DNA of 64,000 nt, from assembly GCF_019455385.1 (NCBI RefSeq), contig NZ_JACOFR010000003.1:186001-250000 (forward strand), read 5' to 3'. This stretch comes from Bradyrhizobium sp. BR 10289 (lineage in GTDB: Bacteria > Pseudomonadota > Alphaproteobacteria > Rhizobiales > Xanthobacteraceae). Under the pieces are notes generated by a model. It saw nothing but the letters and a program-made list of their open reading frames with translations. It ran no database searches and was not told where the DNA came from. Below, one piece after another: positions 1 through 9,275 of the stretch (within the stretch, counting starts at the first letter, position 1; each line of letters begins with the position of its first letter). Made by a program: the position numbers and the translations under genes.

Positions 1-449
1 TGACGATCTCGAACCGTGTCTCGCTGGCGCTGGTCGCGGGCTTCTTCGTGCTCGCCTTCGCCGGTGGCATGGCCCCTTACGAGATGCTGAACCATGTCGG
101 CGCCGGTGCGCTGCTCCTGGTCGTGGCTTTCGGCTGCTTCGCGATGGGCTGGATGGGCGGCGGCGACGCCAAAGTCGCGGCATCCGTCGCGCTCTGGTTC
201 GGCTTCACCCAATTGATGGATTTCCTGCTCTACGCATCGCTGTTCGGCGGCGCGCTGACGCTGCTCCTGCTCCAGTTCCGGCAGTGGCCGCTGCCTTACG
301 GGCTGGCGGGCCAGGCTTGGCTGGCACGGCTGCACGACAAGGAGAGTGGCATCCCCTACGGCATCGCGCTCACGCTCGGCGCGCTGATGGTCTATCCCGA
401 AACCGAATGGGTGAAGGCGATCGACCTCGCCCACCTCGCACTGCGCTGA
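1..449 (+). CDS. cpaA: Prepilin peptidase CpaA (5' truncated by window edge)
   Basis: The reading frame is open from base 3 and ends at 447-449, so only the C-terminal part is present and the true start lies upstream. The visible ~148 residues are very hydrophobic, with four or so membrane segments. They begin with a TISNRVSLAL stretch, which resembles the conserved region of CpaA/TadV-type A24 prepilin peptidases just after the first catalytic aspartate. The later conserved glycine/aspartate region is visible as GGGDAKVAA. CpaA cleaves and methylates Flp prepilins in the inner membrane before assembly. Its place directly upstream of cpaBCDEF and tadBC is the normal Rhizobiales Tad arrangement. 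The internal GTG at 48 is not the real start, because homology continues upstream of it. The identification is firm; the missing N-terminus cannot be judged. Confidence 0.9.
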   Translation, partial: TISNRVSLALVAGFFVLAFAGGMAPYEMLNHVGAGALLLVVAFGCFAMGWMGGGDAKVAASVALWFGFTQLMDFLLYASLFGGALTLLLLQFRQWPLPYGLAGQAWLARLHDKESGIPYGIALTLGALMVYPETEWVKAIDLAHLALR

Positions 450-469
450 ACGCACCGGTAAACCCGGCG

Positions 470-501
470 TTAAGGCGATTTAGATACGCCTCATTAACCA
501 T
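470..501 (+). promoter_or_regulatory. Candidate CtrA-type sites upstream of cpaB
   Basis: In the cpaA-cpaB gap, TTAA at 470-473 is followed after 7 bases by TAGA, a near match to the alphaproteobacterial CtrA consensus TTAA-N7-TTAA. TTAACCAT lies at 494-501, and this octamer is a recognised alternative CtrA motif. Pilus genes are CtrA targets in Caulobacter. That this region is a CtrA-controlled promoter is an inference from short motifs only. Confidence 0.3.
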
Positions 502-575
502 GCTTTGACGAATAGCTGGTCAACTGCCGATTACGGCGGCGGCAGCGTCGCGGCGTTCTGTGGAAAGTGAAGCGT

Positions 576-1373
576 ATGAATAGGGCACGCATAGTCGTCC
601 TGACGGTCGCCATCTGCGCCGGCGGCGTCGCCGCGTATCTGGCGAGCGGCTCGGACAATTCTGCGCCGCCTCCGGCTCCGGTCGCGCAGCTTCCCACCGT
701 CGACGTGCTGGTGGCCAAGAACGACATCGGCCTCGGCCAGACCGTCAAGCCGGAAGACGTGCAATGGCAGACCTGGCCGGCCGCAACCGCCAGCGCCACC
801 TTCATCCGTCGCAACGAGCGCCCTGAAGGCGTGACCCAGGTGACCGGCTCGATCGTGCGCTCCCCCTTCATCCAGGGTGAGCCGATCCGCGACCAGAAGC
901 TGGTCAAGCCCGAGGGCTCCGGCTTCATGGCGGCCATCCTGCCGACCGGCATGCGCGCGATCTCGACCGAGATCTCGCCCGAGACCGGCGCCGGCGGCTT
1001 CATCCTGCCCAATGATCGCGTCGACGTCCTGCTGACCCGCCGCCTCAAGAACCCCGACCAGAGCGGCGGCGCCCCCGACGTCGTCACCTCAGAGATCATC
1101 CTGACCAATGTCCGCGTGCTCGCGATCGACCAGGCTCCGAAGGAGAAGGACGGCCAAAACGCGGTGGTCGGCAAGACCGTGACCCTCGAGCTCAATCCGT
1201 CGCAGACGCAGGTGCTCACGTCCGGCCGCCAGGCCGGAACGCTGTCGCTGGCGCTCCGCAGCATCGCCGACGTCAAGATGACCGAGATCACGCTCGACGA
1301 TTCCGCACAGAAGCGCGATGGCGTTTCGATCATTCGGTACGGCATCCCAAGCTCGACGGCGAAGGCACGATGA
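576..1373 (+). CDS. cpaB: Flp pilus assembly protein CpaB/RcpC
   Basis: This 265-residue protein has an N-terminal membrane anchor or signal (MNRARIVVLTVAICAGGVAA) followed by a periplasmic part. The latter contains a SAF/antifreeze-like domain at about residues 45-115 (VLVAKNDIGLGQTVKPEDVQ) and an RcpC/CpaB domain with LPTGMRAISTEI and NDRVDVLLTRR. CpaB works with the CpaC secretin in the envelope channel of the Tad pilus. ATG at 576 was chosen because GGAAAG lies about 7 bases upstream; an in-frame GTG at 567 would add only three residues. Its stop overlaps the cpaC start as ATGA, which implies translational coupling. Confidence 0.93.
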   Translation: MNRARIVVLTVAICAGGVAAYLASGSDNSAPPPAPVAQLPTVDVLVAKNDIGLGQTVKPEDVQWQTWPAATASATFIRRNERPEGVTQVTGSIVRSPFIQGEPIRDQKLVKPEGSGFMAAILPTGMRAISTEISPETGAGGFILPNDRVDVLLTRRLKNPDQSGGAPDVVTSEIILTNVRVLAIDQAPKEKDGQNAVVGKTVTLELNPSQTQVLTSGRQAGTLSLALRSIADVKMTEITLDDSAQKRDGVSIIRYGIPSSTAKAR

Positions 1374-2860
1374 GGACTGTCGATATGAAATGCAGGGCAG
1401 ATCTGGCGACGATGCGAACCTCCGTGGTCCGCGCCCTGTCGTTCTCGGCCGCCCTTGCGCTGGTGCTCAATCCAGCGCTGACCCCTGTGGTGGCCGCTGA
1501 TTACCGTCCGGGAACGCAGGTTGCCGCCGACGGCCAGATGAACGCACGCTTCCTCTCGCTCGGCGTTGGCAAGTCGATCGTCATCGACCTGCCGCGCGAC
1601 ATCAAGGACGTGCTCGTCGCAGATCCCAAGATCGCCAACGCCGTGGTGCGCTCGTCGCAGCGCGCCTACATCATCGGCGCCTCGGTCGGCCAAACCAACA
1701 TTGTGTTCTTCGATTCCACCGGCCAGCAGATCGCGGCCTATGACATCGCGGTCAAGCGCGACCTCAATGGCGTGCGGGCGGCGCTGAAGCAGATCCTGCC
1801 CAATTCCGACATCCAGATCGACGGGCTCGGTGACGGCATCGTCCTGAGCGGCACCGCGGCAAACCCGATGGAGGCGCAGCAGGCCAACGAGCTCGCCGCA
1901 CGCCTCACCGGCGACGCTGGCAAGGTGATGAATTCGATCGTCGTCCGCGGCCGCGACCAGGTCATGCTCAAGGTGACGGTCGCCGAAGTCCAGCGCAACA
2001 TCGTCAAGCAGCTCGGCATCGACCTGTCCGCAAACCTGAACTACGGCACCTCGGTGGTGACCTTTTCCAACACCAATCCGTTCACCGCGCTCGGCCACAA
2101 CCTCGTCGATGGCAACAATCTGACCACCAAGTTCGGCGGCGGGCCGTCGGTGCAGGCCACCCTGCGCGCCATGGAGACCGCGGGCGTGATCCGCACGCTG
2201 GCCGAACCGAACCTGACCGCGATCTCCGGCGAGTCCGCGACCTTCATCGCCGGCGGCGAATTCCCGGTGCCGGCAGGCTATGCGTGCGATCCGACCACGC
2301 ATGTCTGTACCACCCAGATCAGCTTCAAGAAGTTCGGCATCTCGCTCAACTTCACGCCCGTCGTCCTCACCGAAGGCAAGATCAGCCTGCGGGTGATGAC
2401 CGAGGTTTCCGAACTGTCGAATGAGAATGCGATCACGCTGTCGCAGGCCGTGACCTCGACCTCGGTGAACTCGGTGACGGTACCTTCGATCCGGACCCGC
2501 CGCGCCGAGACCTCGCTGGAAATTCCCTCCGGCGGCGCGATGGCGATGGCCGGCCTGATCCAGCAGCAGACCAAGCAGGCGATCAGCGGACTGCCGGGAC
2601 TGATGCAGCTCCCGGTCCTCGGCACGCTGTTCCGCAGCCGCGACTTCGTCAACAACGCGACCGAGCTGGTCGTGATCGTGACGCCCTTCATCGTTCGCGC
2701 TGTGGCGCAGAAGGACTTGTCGCGGCCGGATGACGGCTTCTCCGCGCCCGCCGATCCGCAGGTCGAGCTGATCGGAAACATCAACCGCATCTACGGCGTG
2801 CCCGGCAAGACCGAGCCGGCACGCAACTACCGCGGCACCTACGGTTTCATCACCGATTGA
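1370..2860 (+). CDS. cpaC: Tad pilus outer-membrane secretin CpaC/RcpA
   Basis: This 496-residue secretin forms the outer-membrane channel for the Flp pilus. A cleavable signal peptide ends near residue 43. An N-terminal pilus-formation domain follows (GVGKSIVIDLPRDIKDVLVADP), then a BON-like segment around residues 135-190. The C-terminal secretin domain includes VRTLAEPNL-type sequence (VIRTLAEPNLTAISGE, about 284-300) and the terminal LPVLGTLFRSRDF and ELVVIVTPFIVR motifs typical of type II/III secretins. The length is normal for CpaC. The start at 1370 overlaps the cpaB stop; an in-frame ATG at 1385 is possible. It is followed after 20 bases by cpaD. Confidence 0.95.
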   Translation: MRTVDMKCRADLATMRTSVVRALSFSAALALVLNPALTPVVAADYRPGTQVAADGQMNARFLSLGVGKSIVIDLPRDIKDVLVADPKIANAVVRSSQRAYIIGASVGQTNIVFFDSTGQQIAAYDIAVKRDLNGVRAALKQILPNSDIQIDGLGDGIVLSGTAANPMEAQQANELAARLTGDAGKVMNSIVVRGRDQVMLKVTVAEVQRNIVKQLGIDLSANLNYGTSVVTFSNTNPFTALGHNLVDGNNLTTKFGGGPSVQATLRAMETAGVIRTLAEPNLTAISGESATFIAGGEFPVPAGYACDPTTHVCTTQISFKKFGISLNFTPVVLTEGKISLRVMTEVSELSNENAITLSQAVTSTSVNSVTVPSIRTRRAETSLEIPSGGAMAMAGLIQQQTKQAISGLPGLMQLPVLGTLFRSRDFVNNATELVVIVTPFIVRAVAQKDLSRPDDGFSAPADPQVELIGNINRIYGVPGKTEPARNYRGTYGFITD

Positions 2861-2880
2861 AGCGGAACGGGGACTCCACG

Positions 2881-3615
2881 ATGACCACAAGACCACCCCA
2901 GCTTCGCAAACGCGCCATCGCCCTCGGCGGCGCGCTCGTCGGCATCGCGCTTGCACTCGGCGGCTGCCAGCACGACGAGGTCGCGACCGCCTCCATTCCC
3001 GACGACTACAAGCAACGTCATCCGATCGCGATCGAGGAGCAGAACCGCTCGATCGTCGTCTTCGTCGGCCATGCCCGCGGGGGCCTCAGCGCCGCCCAGC
3101 GCGCCGACGTGATGGGCCTGGCATCGACCTGGATGCACGAGGGCACCGGCGCCATCCATATCGATACCCCGTCCGGCACGCCCAACGCGCGCCCGGTCGC
3201 AGAGACGATGCGTGAAATCCAGGCGATGCTGGCCGCCGCGGGCGTTCCGCCGCGCGGCGTCATCGTTCGCCCCTACCAGCCCGAAGACAAGCGCTTCCTG
3301 CCGCCGATCCGGCTGACCTACTCGAAGATCGCCGCCGTCGCCGGCCCCTGCGGCCTGTGGCCGGAGGATATCGGGCCCTCGATGAAGAACAAGAGCTGGT
3401 TCGAAAACAAGGACTATTACAATTACGGCTGCGCCTATCAGCGCAACATGGCGGCCATGATCGACAATCCGTCGGATCTCGAGCAGCCGCGCTCCGAAAC
3501 GCCGGCCTATACGACACGGCGCACCGCGGCCTTCGAGAAGTATCGCAAGGGCAATCCGACCTCGGTCACCTATCCTGACGCCGACAAGGCCAAACTCAGC
3601 GACACCGGCAAATGA
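2881..3615 (+). CDS. cpaD: Tad pilus lipoprotein CpaD
   Basis: The product has 244 residues. Its N-terminus has a basic start and a hydrophobic stretch ending in LGGC, a lipobox with the lipidated cysteine near residue 30, so this is an outer-membrane or periplasm-facing lipoprotein. The body carries CpaD-family features such as RHPIAIEEQ near the start of the mature chain, and GLWPEDIG followed by NYGCAYQRNMAAMIDNPSDL around residues 158-200. CpaD is thought to help place or stabilise the secretin. ATG 2881 is preferred to an upstream TTG at 2857, because it starts at the signal sequence and has GGGGAC just upstream. The end overlaps cpaE as ATGA. Confidence 0.93.
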   Translation: MTTRPPQLRKRAIALGGALVGIALALGGCQHDEVATASIPDDYKQRHPIAIEEQNRSIVVFVGHARGGLSAAQRADVMGLASTWMHEGTGAIHIDTPSGTPNARPVAETMREIQAMLAAAGVPPRGVIVRPYQPEDKRFLPPIRLTYSKIAAVAGPCGLWPEDIGPSMKNKSWFENKDYYNYGCAYQRNMAAMIDNPSDLEQPRSETPAYTTRRTAAFEKYRKGNPTSVTYPDADKAKLSDTGK

Positions 3616-4880
3616 TCAGTTACGCTCGCCAGACACACGAAGAGCAGCCGGAGGCGCCGCCTCCGCCGGTCGAGGAGCATATTGCTCCCGCGCCGCGCGT
3701 TTCGGTGCAGGCCTTCTGCGAGACCGTGGAGACTGCAGCCGCAGTGCAGTCAGCCGGCGAGGATCGCCGGCTCGGCAAGGCCCATTTGAAGATTCAGATG
3801 GGCGGCATGGCGGCCGCGATCGAAGCCTACCGCTCGGCCCCGACGCCGAACGTGATCGTGCTCGAGAGCGACGGCCGCAGCGACCTGCTCGGCGGGCTCG
3901 ACCATCTCGCCACCGTCTGCGACGCCGGCACCCGCGTGGTCGTGATCGGCCGCATCAACGACGTCACGCTCTATCGCGAGCTGGTGCGCCGCGGCGTCAG
4001 CGACTATGTGCTTGCTCCGGTCGGCGCAATCGACGTCGTGCGCTCGATCTGCAACCTGTTCTCGGCGCCGGAAGCCAAGGCCGTCGGCCGCATCATCGCC
4101 GTGGTCGGCGCCAAGGGCGGCGTCGGCGCCTCCACCATCTCCCACAACGTCGCCTGGGCGATCGCGCGCGACCTCGCGATGGACGCGGTGGTGGCCGATC
4201 TCGACCTCGCCTTCGGCACCGCCGGCCTCGACTACAACCAGGACCCGCCGCAGGGCATCGCGGACGCCGTGTTCTCGCCCGATCGCGTCGATACCGCCTT
4301 CATCGACCGCCTGCTGTCGAAATGCACCGACCATCTGAGCCTCCTGGCGGCGCCGGCAACGCTCGACCGGGTCTATGATTTCGGCACCGACGCCTTCGAC
4401 GCCGTGTTCGATACGCTGCGCTCGACCATGCCCTGCATCGTGCTCGACATCCCGCACCAATGGTCGGGCTGGACCAAGCGGGCCCTGATCGGGGCCGACG
4501 ACATCCTGATCGTGGCGGCGCCGGATCTGGCCAATCTGCGCAATACCAAGAACCTGTTCGACCTCCTGAAAGCCTCGCGCCCGAACGACCGGCCCCCGCT
4601 GTACTGCCTGAACCAGGTCGGCGTCCCGAAACGGCCCGAAATCGCCGCCGCGGAGTTCGCGAAGGCGATCGAGAGCCAGCCGGTGGTCTCGATCCCGTTC
4701 GAGCCGCAGATCTTCGGCTCGGCCGCCAACAACGGCCAGATGATCGCGGAGATTTCCGCCAACCACAAGTCGATCGAGATGTTCCTCCAGATCGCCCAGC
4801 GCCTGACCGGCCGCAGCGAGACGAAGAAACAAAAGTCGTCCTTGCTTTCACCCCTGATTGAGAAGTTACGGGGAAAATAA
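3612..4880 (+). CDS. cpaE: Tad pilus localisation ATPase CpaE/TadZ
   Basis: This 422-residue MinD/ParA-superfamily protein is expected to place the Tad machine at the pole. The N-terminal ~140 residues form an atypical receiver-like domain (NVIVLESDGRSDLLGGLDHLA). The ATPase domain follows, with a P-loop region GAKGGVGASTISHNVAWA at about residues 164-182. The first (signature) lysine of the deviant Walker A is kept, but the position before Ser-Thr is Ala rather than the usual Lys, a variation seen in CpaE/TadZ proteins. VVADLDLAFGTAGLDYNQ is the switch-like segment. The gene overlaps cpaD by 4 bases and precedes cpaF by 21. Confidence 0.94.
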   Translation: MISYARQTHEEQPEAPPPPVEEHIAPAPRVSVQAFCETVETAAAVQSAGEDRRLGKAHLKIQMGGMAAAIEAYRSAPTPNVIVLESDGRSDLLGGLDHLATVCDAGTRVVVIGRINDVTLYRELVRRGVSDYVLAPVGAIDVVRSICNLFSAPEAKAVGRIIAVVGAKGGVGASTISHNVAWAIARDLAMDAVVADLDLAFGTAGLDYNQDPPQGIADAVFSPDRVDTAFIDRLLSKCTDHLSLLAAPATLDRVYDFGTDAFDAVFDTLRSTMPCIVLDIPHQWSGWTKRALIGADDILIVAAPDLANLRNTKNLFDLLKASRPNDRPPLYCLNQVGVPKRPEIAAAEFAKAIESQPVVSIPFEPQIFGSAANNGQMIAEISANHKSIEMFLQIAQRLTGRSETKKQKSSLLSPLIEKLRGK

Positions 4881-4901
4881 GCCGCCGCATGGAGTTGTTA
4901 A

Positions 4902-6365
4902 GTGTTCGGTAAGCGTAGCGGAACAGACACCGATACAAGGGCTCCCAAGCCCGGCGCCGTGTCGCCAGAGCCTGCCTCGGCTCCGGCGCCGACGGTATCG
5001 CGCGCCCCGCCCCCGCCGGTCGTCGCCTCGCCCTCGCTTGCCCCGGCGAAGCCCGCGCCGACCATGGAGGCCCGCCGCTCCGACAATTACTACGAGGTCA
5101 AGGCGACCATCTTCGGCGCGCTGATCGAGGCCATCGACCTCGCCCAGCTCGCCAAGCTCGATTCGGAATCGGCCCGCGAGGAAATCCGCGACATCGTCAA
5201 CGAGATCATCGCGATCAAGAACATCGTGATGTCCATCGCCGAGCAGGAAGAGCTGCTCGACGACATCTGCAACGACGTTCTGGGTTACGGTCCGCTCGAG
5301 CCGCTGCTGTCGCGCGACGACATCGCCGACATCATGGTCAACGGCGCCAACACGGTCTTCATCGAAGTCAACGGCAAGATCCAGCGCACCGGCATCCGCT
5401 TCCGCGACAACCAGCAGCTGCTCAACATCTGCCAGCGCATCGTCAGCCAGGTCGGCCGGCGCGTCGACGAATCCTCGCCGATCTGCGACGCGCGCCTCGC
5501 CGACGGCTCCCGCGTCAACGCCATCGTGCCGCCGCTGTCGATCGACGGCCCCGCACTCACCATCCGCAAATTCAAGAAGGACAAGCTGACGCTCGATCAG
5601 CTGGTCAAGTTCGGCGCGATCTCGCCGGAAGGCGCCGAGATCCTCCAGATCATCGGCCGCGTCCGCTGCAACGTGCTGATCTCCGGCGGTACCGGCTCGG
5701 GCAAGACCACGCTGCTCAACTGCCTCACCAACTACATCGAGCACGACGAGCGCGTCATCACCTGCGAGGACGCCGCCGAGCTCCAGCTCCAGCAGCCTCA
5801 CGTGGTCCGTCTGGAAACCCGCCCGCCCAACATCGAGGGCGAGGGCCAGGTCACCATGCGCGAGCTGGTGCGCAACTGTCTGCGTATGCGTCCCGAACGC
5901 ATCATCGTCGGCGAAGTCCGCGGCCCGGAGGCCTTCGACCTCCTCCAGGCCATGAACACCGGCCATGACGGCTCGATGGGCACGCTGCACGCCAACAATC
6001 CTCGCGAGGCCCTGTCGCGCTGCGAATCCATGATCACGATGGGCGGCTTTTCGCTTCCTTCGCGAACAATTCGCGAGATGATCTGCGCCTCGATCGACGT
6101 CATCGTCCAGGCCGCGCGTCTGCGCGACGGCTCGCGCCGCATCACCCACATCACCGAGGTGATGGGCATGGAAGGCGACACCATCATCACCCAGGACATC
6201 TTCCTCTACGACATGGTCGGCGAGGACGCCAACGGCAAGATCATCGGCAAGCACCGCTCGACCGGCATCGGCCGTCCGAAATTCTGGGAACGCGCCCGCT
6301 ATTACGGCGAGGAGAAGCGCCTTGCCGCCGCACTCGATGCGGCGGAAGTCTCGCCGAAGTCATGA
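4902..6365 (+). CDS. cpaF: Tad pilus secretion ATPase CpaF
   Basis: This 487-residue VirB11/PulE-family hexameric ATPase powers Flp pilin assembly at the inner membrane. A proline- and alanine-rich linker (about residues 15-55) precedes the N-terminal domain. The Walker A motif GGTGSGKTT lies near residues 262-270, the Walker B region ([16 protein letters not shown]) near 330-345, and the His box ([13 protein letters not shown]) near 360-372. The start is GTG at 4902, supported by GGAG seven bases upstream and by the absence of a better ATG before the conserved region. It is followed after 16 bases by tadB. Confidence 0.96.
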   Translation: MFGKRSGTDTDTRAPKPGAVSPEPASAPAPTVSRAPPPPVVASPSLAPAKPAPTMEARRSDNYYEVKATIFGALIEAIDLAQLAKLDSESAREEIRDIVNEIIAIKNIVMSIAEQEELLDDICNDVLGYGPLEPLLSRDDIADIMVNGANTVFIEVNGKIQRTGIRFRDNQQLLNICQRIVSQVGRRVDESSPICDARLADGSRVNAIVPPLSIDGPALTIRKFKKDKLTLDQLVKFGAISPEGAEILQIIGRVRCNVLISGGTGSGKTTLLNCLTNYIEHDERVITCEDAAELQLQQPHVVRLETRPPNIEGEGQVTMRELVRNCLRMRPERIIVGEVRGPEAFDLLQAMNTGHDGSMGTLHANNPREALSRCESMITMGGFSLPSRTIREMICASIDVIVQAARLRDGSRRITHITEVMGMEGDTIITQDIFLYDMVGEDANGKIIGKHRSTGIGRPKFWERARYYGEEKRLAAALDAAEVSPKS

Positions 6366-6381
6366 TGGGATCGGCGCAACC

Positions 6382-7359
6382 ATGAACGTGCAGGTCCTCG
6401 CCCTCGCCTTCCTCGCCACCGCCGCCGTCGGCGGCATCGCCTGGGTCTTTCTTTATCCGCTGCTGTCCGGGGAGCGGAAGGCCGAGAGCCGCCGCGCCTC
6501 GATCGCACGCGCCGATGCGCCCGCTGCGAAGCAGACCGAGAAGACCCAGCGGTCGCGCCGCGAGCAGGTCGAGAACTCGCTGAAGGATCTTGAGGCACGG
6601 CGCGCCCAGGAAAAGAGCGTACCGCTCTCGGTCCGCCTGTCGCAGGCGGGACTCGACTGGGAGCCGCGAAAATTCTGGATCGTATCCGCAGTCGTCGCGG
6701 GCGTGTTCTTCGCAGGCGCCATGTTCGCCGGCGGCGGCCTGCTCGGCGCTGCGGGCCTGGCTTTTGCCGGCGGGCTGGGCTTGCCACGCTGGGCGCTGGG
6801 TTACCTGAAAAAACGTCGCGAGGCCAAATTCCTGGCAGCCCTGCCCGATGCCGTCGACGTCATCGTCCGCGGCATCAAGGCCGGCCTGCCGTTGTTCGAA
6901 TCGATCAAGGTCGTCGCGGCCGACGCGCCGGAGCCGCTGCGCAGCGAGTTCCTGGCGATCATCGAAACCCAGGCGATCGGCATGCCGCTCGGCGAGGCCT
7001 GCTCACGGCTCTACGACCGCATGCCGCTGCCGGAGGCCAACTTCTTCGGCATCGTCATCTCGATCCAGCAGAAGTCGGGCGGCAACCTCTCCGAAGCGCT
7101 GGGCAACCTCTCCAAGGTGCTGCGCGACCGCAAGAAGATGAAGGAGAAGATCCAGGCGATGTCGATGGAAGCCAAGGCTTCGGCCGGCATCATCGGCTCG
7201 CTGCCGCCGATCGTCATGTTCCTCGTCTACCTGACGACGCCGCATTACATCTCTCTGCTTTGGACTCATCCCACCGGCCAGCTCATGCTGGTCGGCTGCG
7301 TCGTCTGGATGTCGGTCGGCATCATGGTGATGAAGAAGATGATCAATTTCGACTTCTGA
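6382..7359 (+). CDS. tadB: Tad pilus inner-membrane platform protein TadB (CpaG)
   Basis: This 325-residue GspF-family membrane protein has an N-terminal membrane segment, a charged cytoplasmic stretch (about 35-90), a central hydrophobic pair, the T2SSF domain with FLAALPDAVDVIVRGIKAGLP around 153-173, and C-terminal membrane helices. It forms the inner-membrane platform with TadC. ATG 6382 begins directly at the first membrane segment. An upstream in-frame start at 6322 would add 20 residues overlapping cpaF with no hydrophobic signal, so it was not used. Confidence 0.93.
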   Translation: MNVQVLALAFLATAAVGGIAWVFLYPLLSGERKAESRRASIARADAPAAKQTEKTQRSRREQVENSLKDLEARRAQEKSVPLSVRLSQAGLDWEPRKFWIVSAVVAGVFFAGAMFAGGGLLGAAGLAFAGGLGLPRWALGYLKKRREAKFLAALPDAVDVIVRGIKAGLPLFESIKVVAADAPEPLRSEFLAIIETQAIGMPLGEACSRLYDRMPLPEANFFGIVISIQQKSGGNLSEALGNLSKVLRDRKKMKEKIQAMSMEAKASAGIIGSLPPIVMFLVYLTTPHYISLLWTHPTGQLMLVGCVVWMSVGIMVMKKMINFDF

Positions 7360-7368
7360 CGGTGCAAT

Positions 7369-8343
7369 ATGGTCGAGCTCCTCGTTACGAAACTGCACGA
7401 CGTCCACTTCATGACCATGCTGCTGGCGGCCATTGCCGCCAGCGCCACCGTCTATACGCTGGTGATGCCGCTGTTCGCCGGCGAGGGCCTCTCCAAGCGC
7501 ATGAAGGCGGTGGCGAGCGAGCGTGAGCGCATCCGCCAGCGCGAGCGCGACCGCCTCAACAAGAGCGAGAAGGTCTCGCTGCGCCAGACGCCGAAGCAGA
7601 TCGTCTCCAAGGTCGTCGAAGACTTCAACCTGACGAAATGGCTCGCGCAGGAAGCCGCGCGCGACAAGCTCATCATGGCCGGCTACCGCGGCCAGGCGCC
7701 CTATATCACCTTCCTGTTCGCCCGCATGGTCGCCCCGATCGTGCTGTTCGTCGGCTCGGTCGTCTACGTGTTCCTGATCGCGCACATGGAAAAGCCGATG
7801 CCCGTCAAGATCGGCATCTGCATCGGCGCCGCCTATCTCGGCCTTCAGGCGCCGATGCTGTTCCTCCGGAACGCGATCTCCAAGCGCCAGCTTTCGATCA
7901 AGCGCGCCTTTCCGGACGCGCTCGACCTGCTGCTGATCTGTATCGAGTCCGGCATGTCGGTCGAAATGGCGTTCCGCAAGGTCGCCACCGAAATCGTCGG
8001 ACAGTCGATCGCGCTCTCGGAGGAATTCACGCTGACCACGGCCGAGCTGTCCTATCTGCAGGACCGCAAGGTGGCCTATGAGAATCTGGCACGGCGCACC
8101 GGGCTCGAAGGCGTCAAATCGGTGTGTCTGGCGCTTCAGCAGGCCGAGCGTTACGGCACCCCGCTCGGACATTCGCTGCGCGTCATGGCGCAGGAAAACC
8201 GCGACATGCGCATGAACGAGGCCGAGAAGAAGGCCGCCGCGCTGCCGCCGAAGCTGACGGTGCCGATGATCCTGTTCTTCCTGCCGGTGCTGTTCGTCGT
8301 CATTCTCGGACCGACCGGCATCAAGATCTCCGAGCTGCAATGA
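7369..8343 (+). CDS. tadC: Tad pilus inner-membrane platform protein TadC (CpaH)
   Basis: This 324-residue GspF/T2SSF-domain protein is the usual partner of TadB. It has hydrophobic segments near residues 12-32, 110-160 and the C-terminus, and a strongly charged segment (ERERIRQRERDRLNKSEK) near residues 45-65. The T2SSF core includes KRAFPDALDLLLICIESGMSVEMAF around 180-205. It lies 9 bases after tadB and is the last plus-strand gene of the cluster. A perfect hairpin follows 7 bases after its stop. Confidence 0.93.
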   Translation: MVELLVTKLHDVHFMTMLLAAIAASATVYTLVMPLFAGEGLSKRMKAVASERERIRQRERDRLNKSEKVSLRQTPKQIVSKVVEDFNLTKWLAQEAARDKLIMAGYRGQAPYITFLFARMVAPIVLFVGSVVYVFLIAHMEKPMPVKIGICIGAAYLGLQAPMLFLRNAISKRQLSIKRAFPDALDLLLICIESGMSVEMAFRKVATEIVGQSIALSEEFTLTTAELSYLQDRKVAYENLARRTGLEGVKSVCLALQQAERYGTPLGHSLRVMAQENRDMRMNEAEKKAAALPPKLTVPMILFFLPVLFVVILGPTGIKISELQ

Positions 8344-8350
8344 TCCGGCA

Positions 8351-8372
8351 GGCGGACCGCAAGTGGTCCGCC
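8351..8372. terminator. Hairpin between convergent tadC and tadD-like genes
   Basis: GGCGGACC at 8351-8358 and GGTCCGCC at 8365-8372 form a perfect 8-bp stem with a 6-base loop, between the 3' ends of two convergent genes. There is no T-run on either side, so it is a weak candidate for an intrinsic bidirectional terminator and could instead protect mRNA ends. Confidence 0.45.
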
Positions 8373-8397
8373 ACGCAACGCCGACAATCAAATCCAA

Positions 8398-9222
8398 TCA
8401 GTCGGGCTGGTTGAGCGAGGCGACCGGCGTCCGCTTCGATGCGCCGCGCGGAGCCTCGTTGCGGTTCAGCATCTCCTTCAGGTACGCGACGTTGGCCGCA
8501 GCCTGGTCCGGCGGCAGGTCCGCTTTCACGATAGTCTCGGCTTCCGCGAAGCGGCCCTGGAGGCCGACGACGAGACCGAGATTCTGCCGCACCCGGCTGC
8601 TGGCGCGCGGCGAGGCGTAGGCCTGCCGCAACGCCTCTTCGGCCTTGGGCAGGTCCCGCGACAACATGTAGGACAGGCCGAGATTGGAGAGCACGCCGGG
8701 ATCACCCGGCGCTATCTTCAGCGCGCTCGCATAATAGGCGCGCGCCTCGTCATGACGGCCCATCTGATCGAGTGCGGTGCCCTGCACCGAGAGCAGACGC
8801 CAGTCCGGATTGTCGGGCGAATGCGCCTTCGACAGCACGTCGAAAGCCTGCTGGAAATTGCCGTTGTCGGCGAGCGCGCGGCCGTAAAGGGCGAGCAGCG
8901 TCTTGTTGCCGGGATTGGCGATCGTCGCCTGCTCGAGCACCGCGGCAGCCTGGGCGCGCTGGCCATTGGCACGCAAGGCCTGGCCATAGGCGAGCGCGGC
9001 CTCGGCGTCCTTGGGATTGGCGCGATAGCGCTCGCCATAGACTTCGACGGCGCGCGCGGGATCGGTGGGGGTGGCAGGAGCGGCATCCGCACGCGACGAC
9101 CCGATCGAGCCGGTGACGTCGGAGAGCTTTGACATTGCCGTGCAGCCGCCGAGGCTCGAAGCCACCAGCGCAACAAGCGAGGCAGACGCGAGAAGCCGGG
9201 CAGCACTGAACCGTTGACGCAT
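8398..9222 (-). CDS. tadD: TPR lipoprotein, TadD-like
   Basis: This 274-residue protein has a signal sequence ending in SLGGC (lipobox, Cys near residue 27). It then has a run of tetratricopeptide repeats from about residue 55 to 240, for example EAALAYGQALRANGQ, NKTLLALYGRALADNG, PGVLSNLGLSYMLSRD and RVRQNLGLVVGLQGR. TadD lipoproteins of this form accompany Tad pilus loci and are thought to act as pilotins or assembly factors for the secretin. It is transcribed towards tadC, not within the main operon. The TPR lipoprotein call is secure. The TadD role is inferred from the neighbourhood. Confidence 0.85.
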   Translation of the reverse strand: MRQRFSAARLLASASLVALVASSLGGCTAMSKLSDVTGSIGSSRADAAPATPTDPARAVEVYGERYRANPKDAEAALAYGQALRANGQRAQAAAVLEQATIANPGNKTLLALYGRALADNGNFQQAFDVLSKAHSPDNPDWRLLSVQGTALDQMGRHDEARAYYASALKIAPGDPGVLSNLGLSYMLSRDLPKAEEALRQAYASPRASSRVRQNLGLVVGLQGRFAEAETIVKADLPPDQAAANVAYLKEMLNRNEAPRGASKRTPVASLNQPD

Positions 9223-9275
9223 GACGCTTTGACTCTCGAGCGGATGGATCGAGCCGAACGCGTCAGCAATAGACT

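Noticed and set aside
494..2956. 820-codon open frame on the minus strand
   Set aside because: It runs antisense to cpaB and cpaC, is rich in Arg, Gly, His and Asp with no domain, and arises from the high GC third-position bias.
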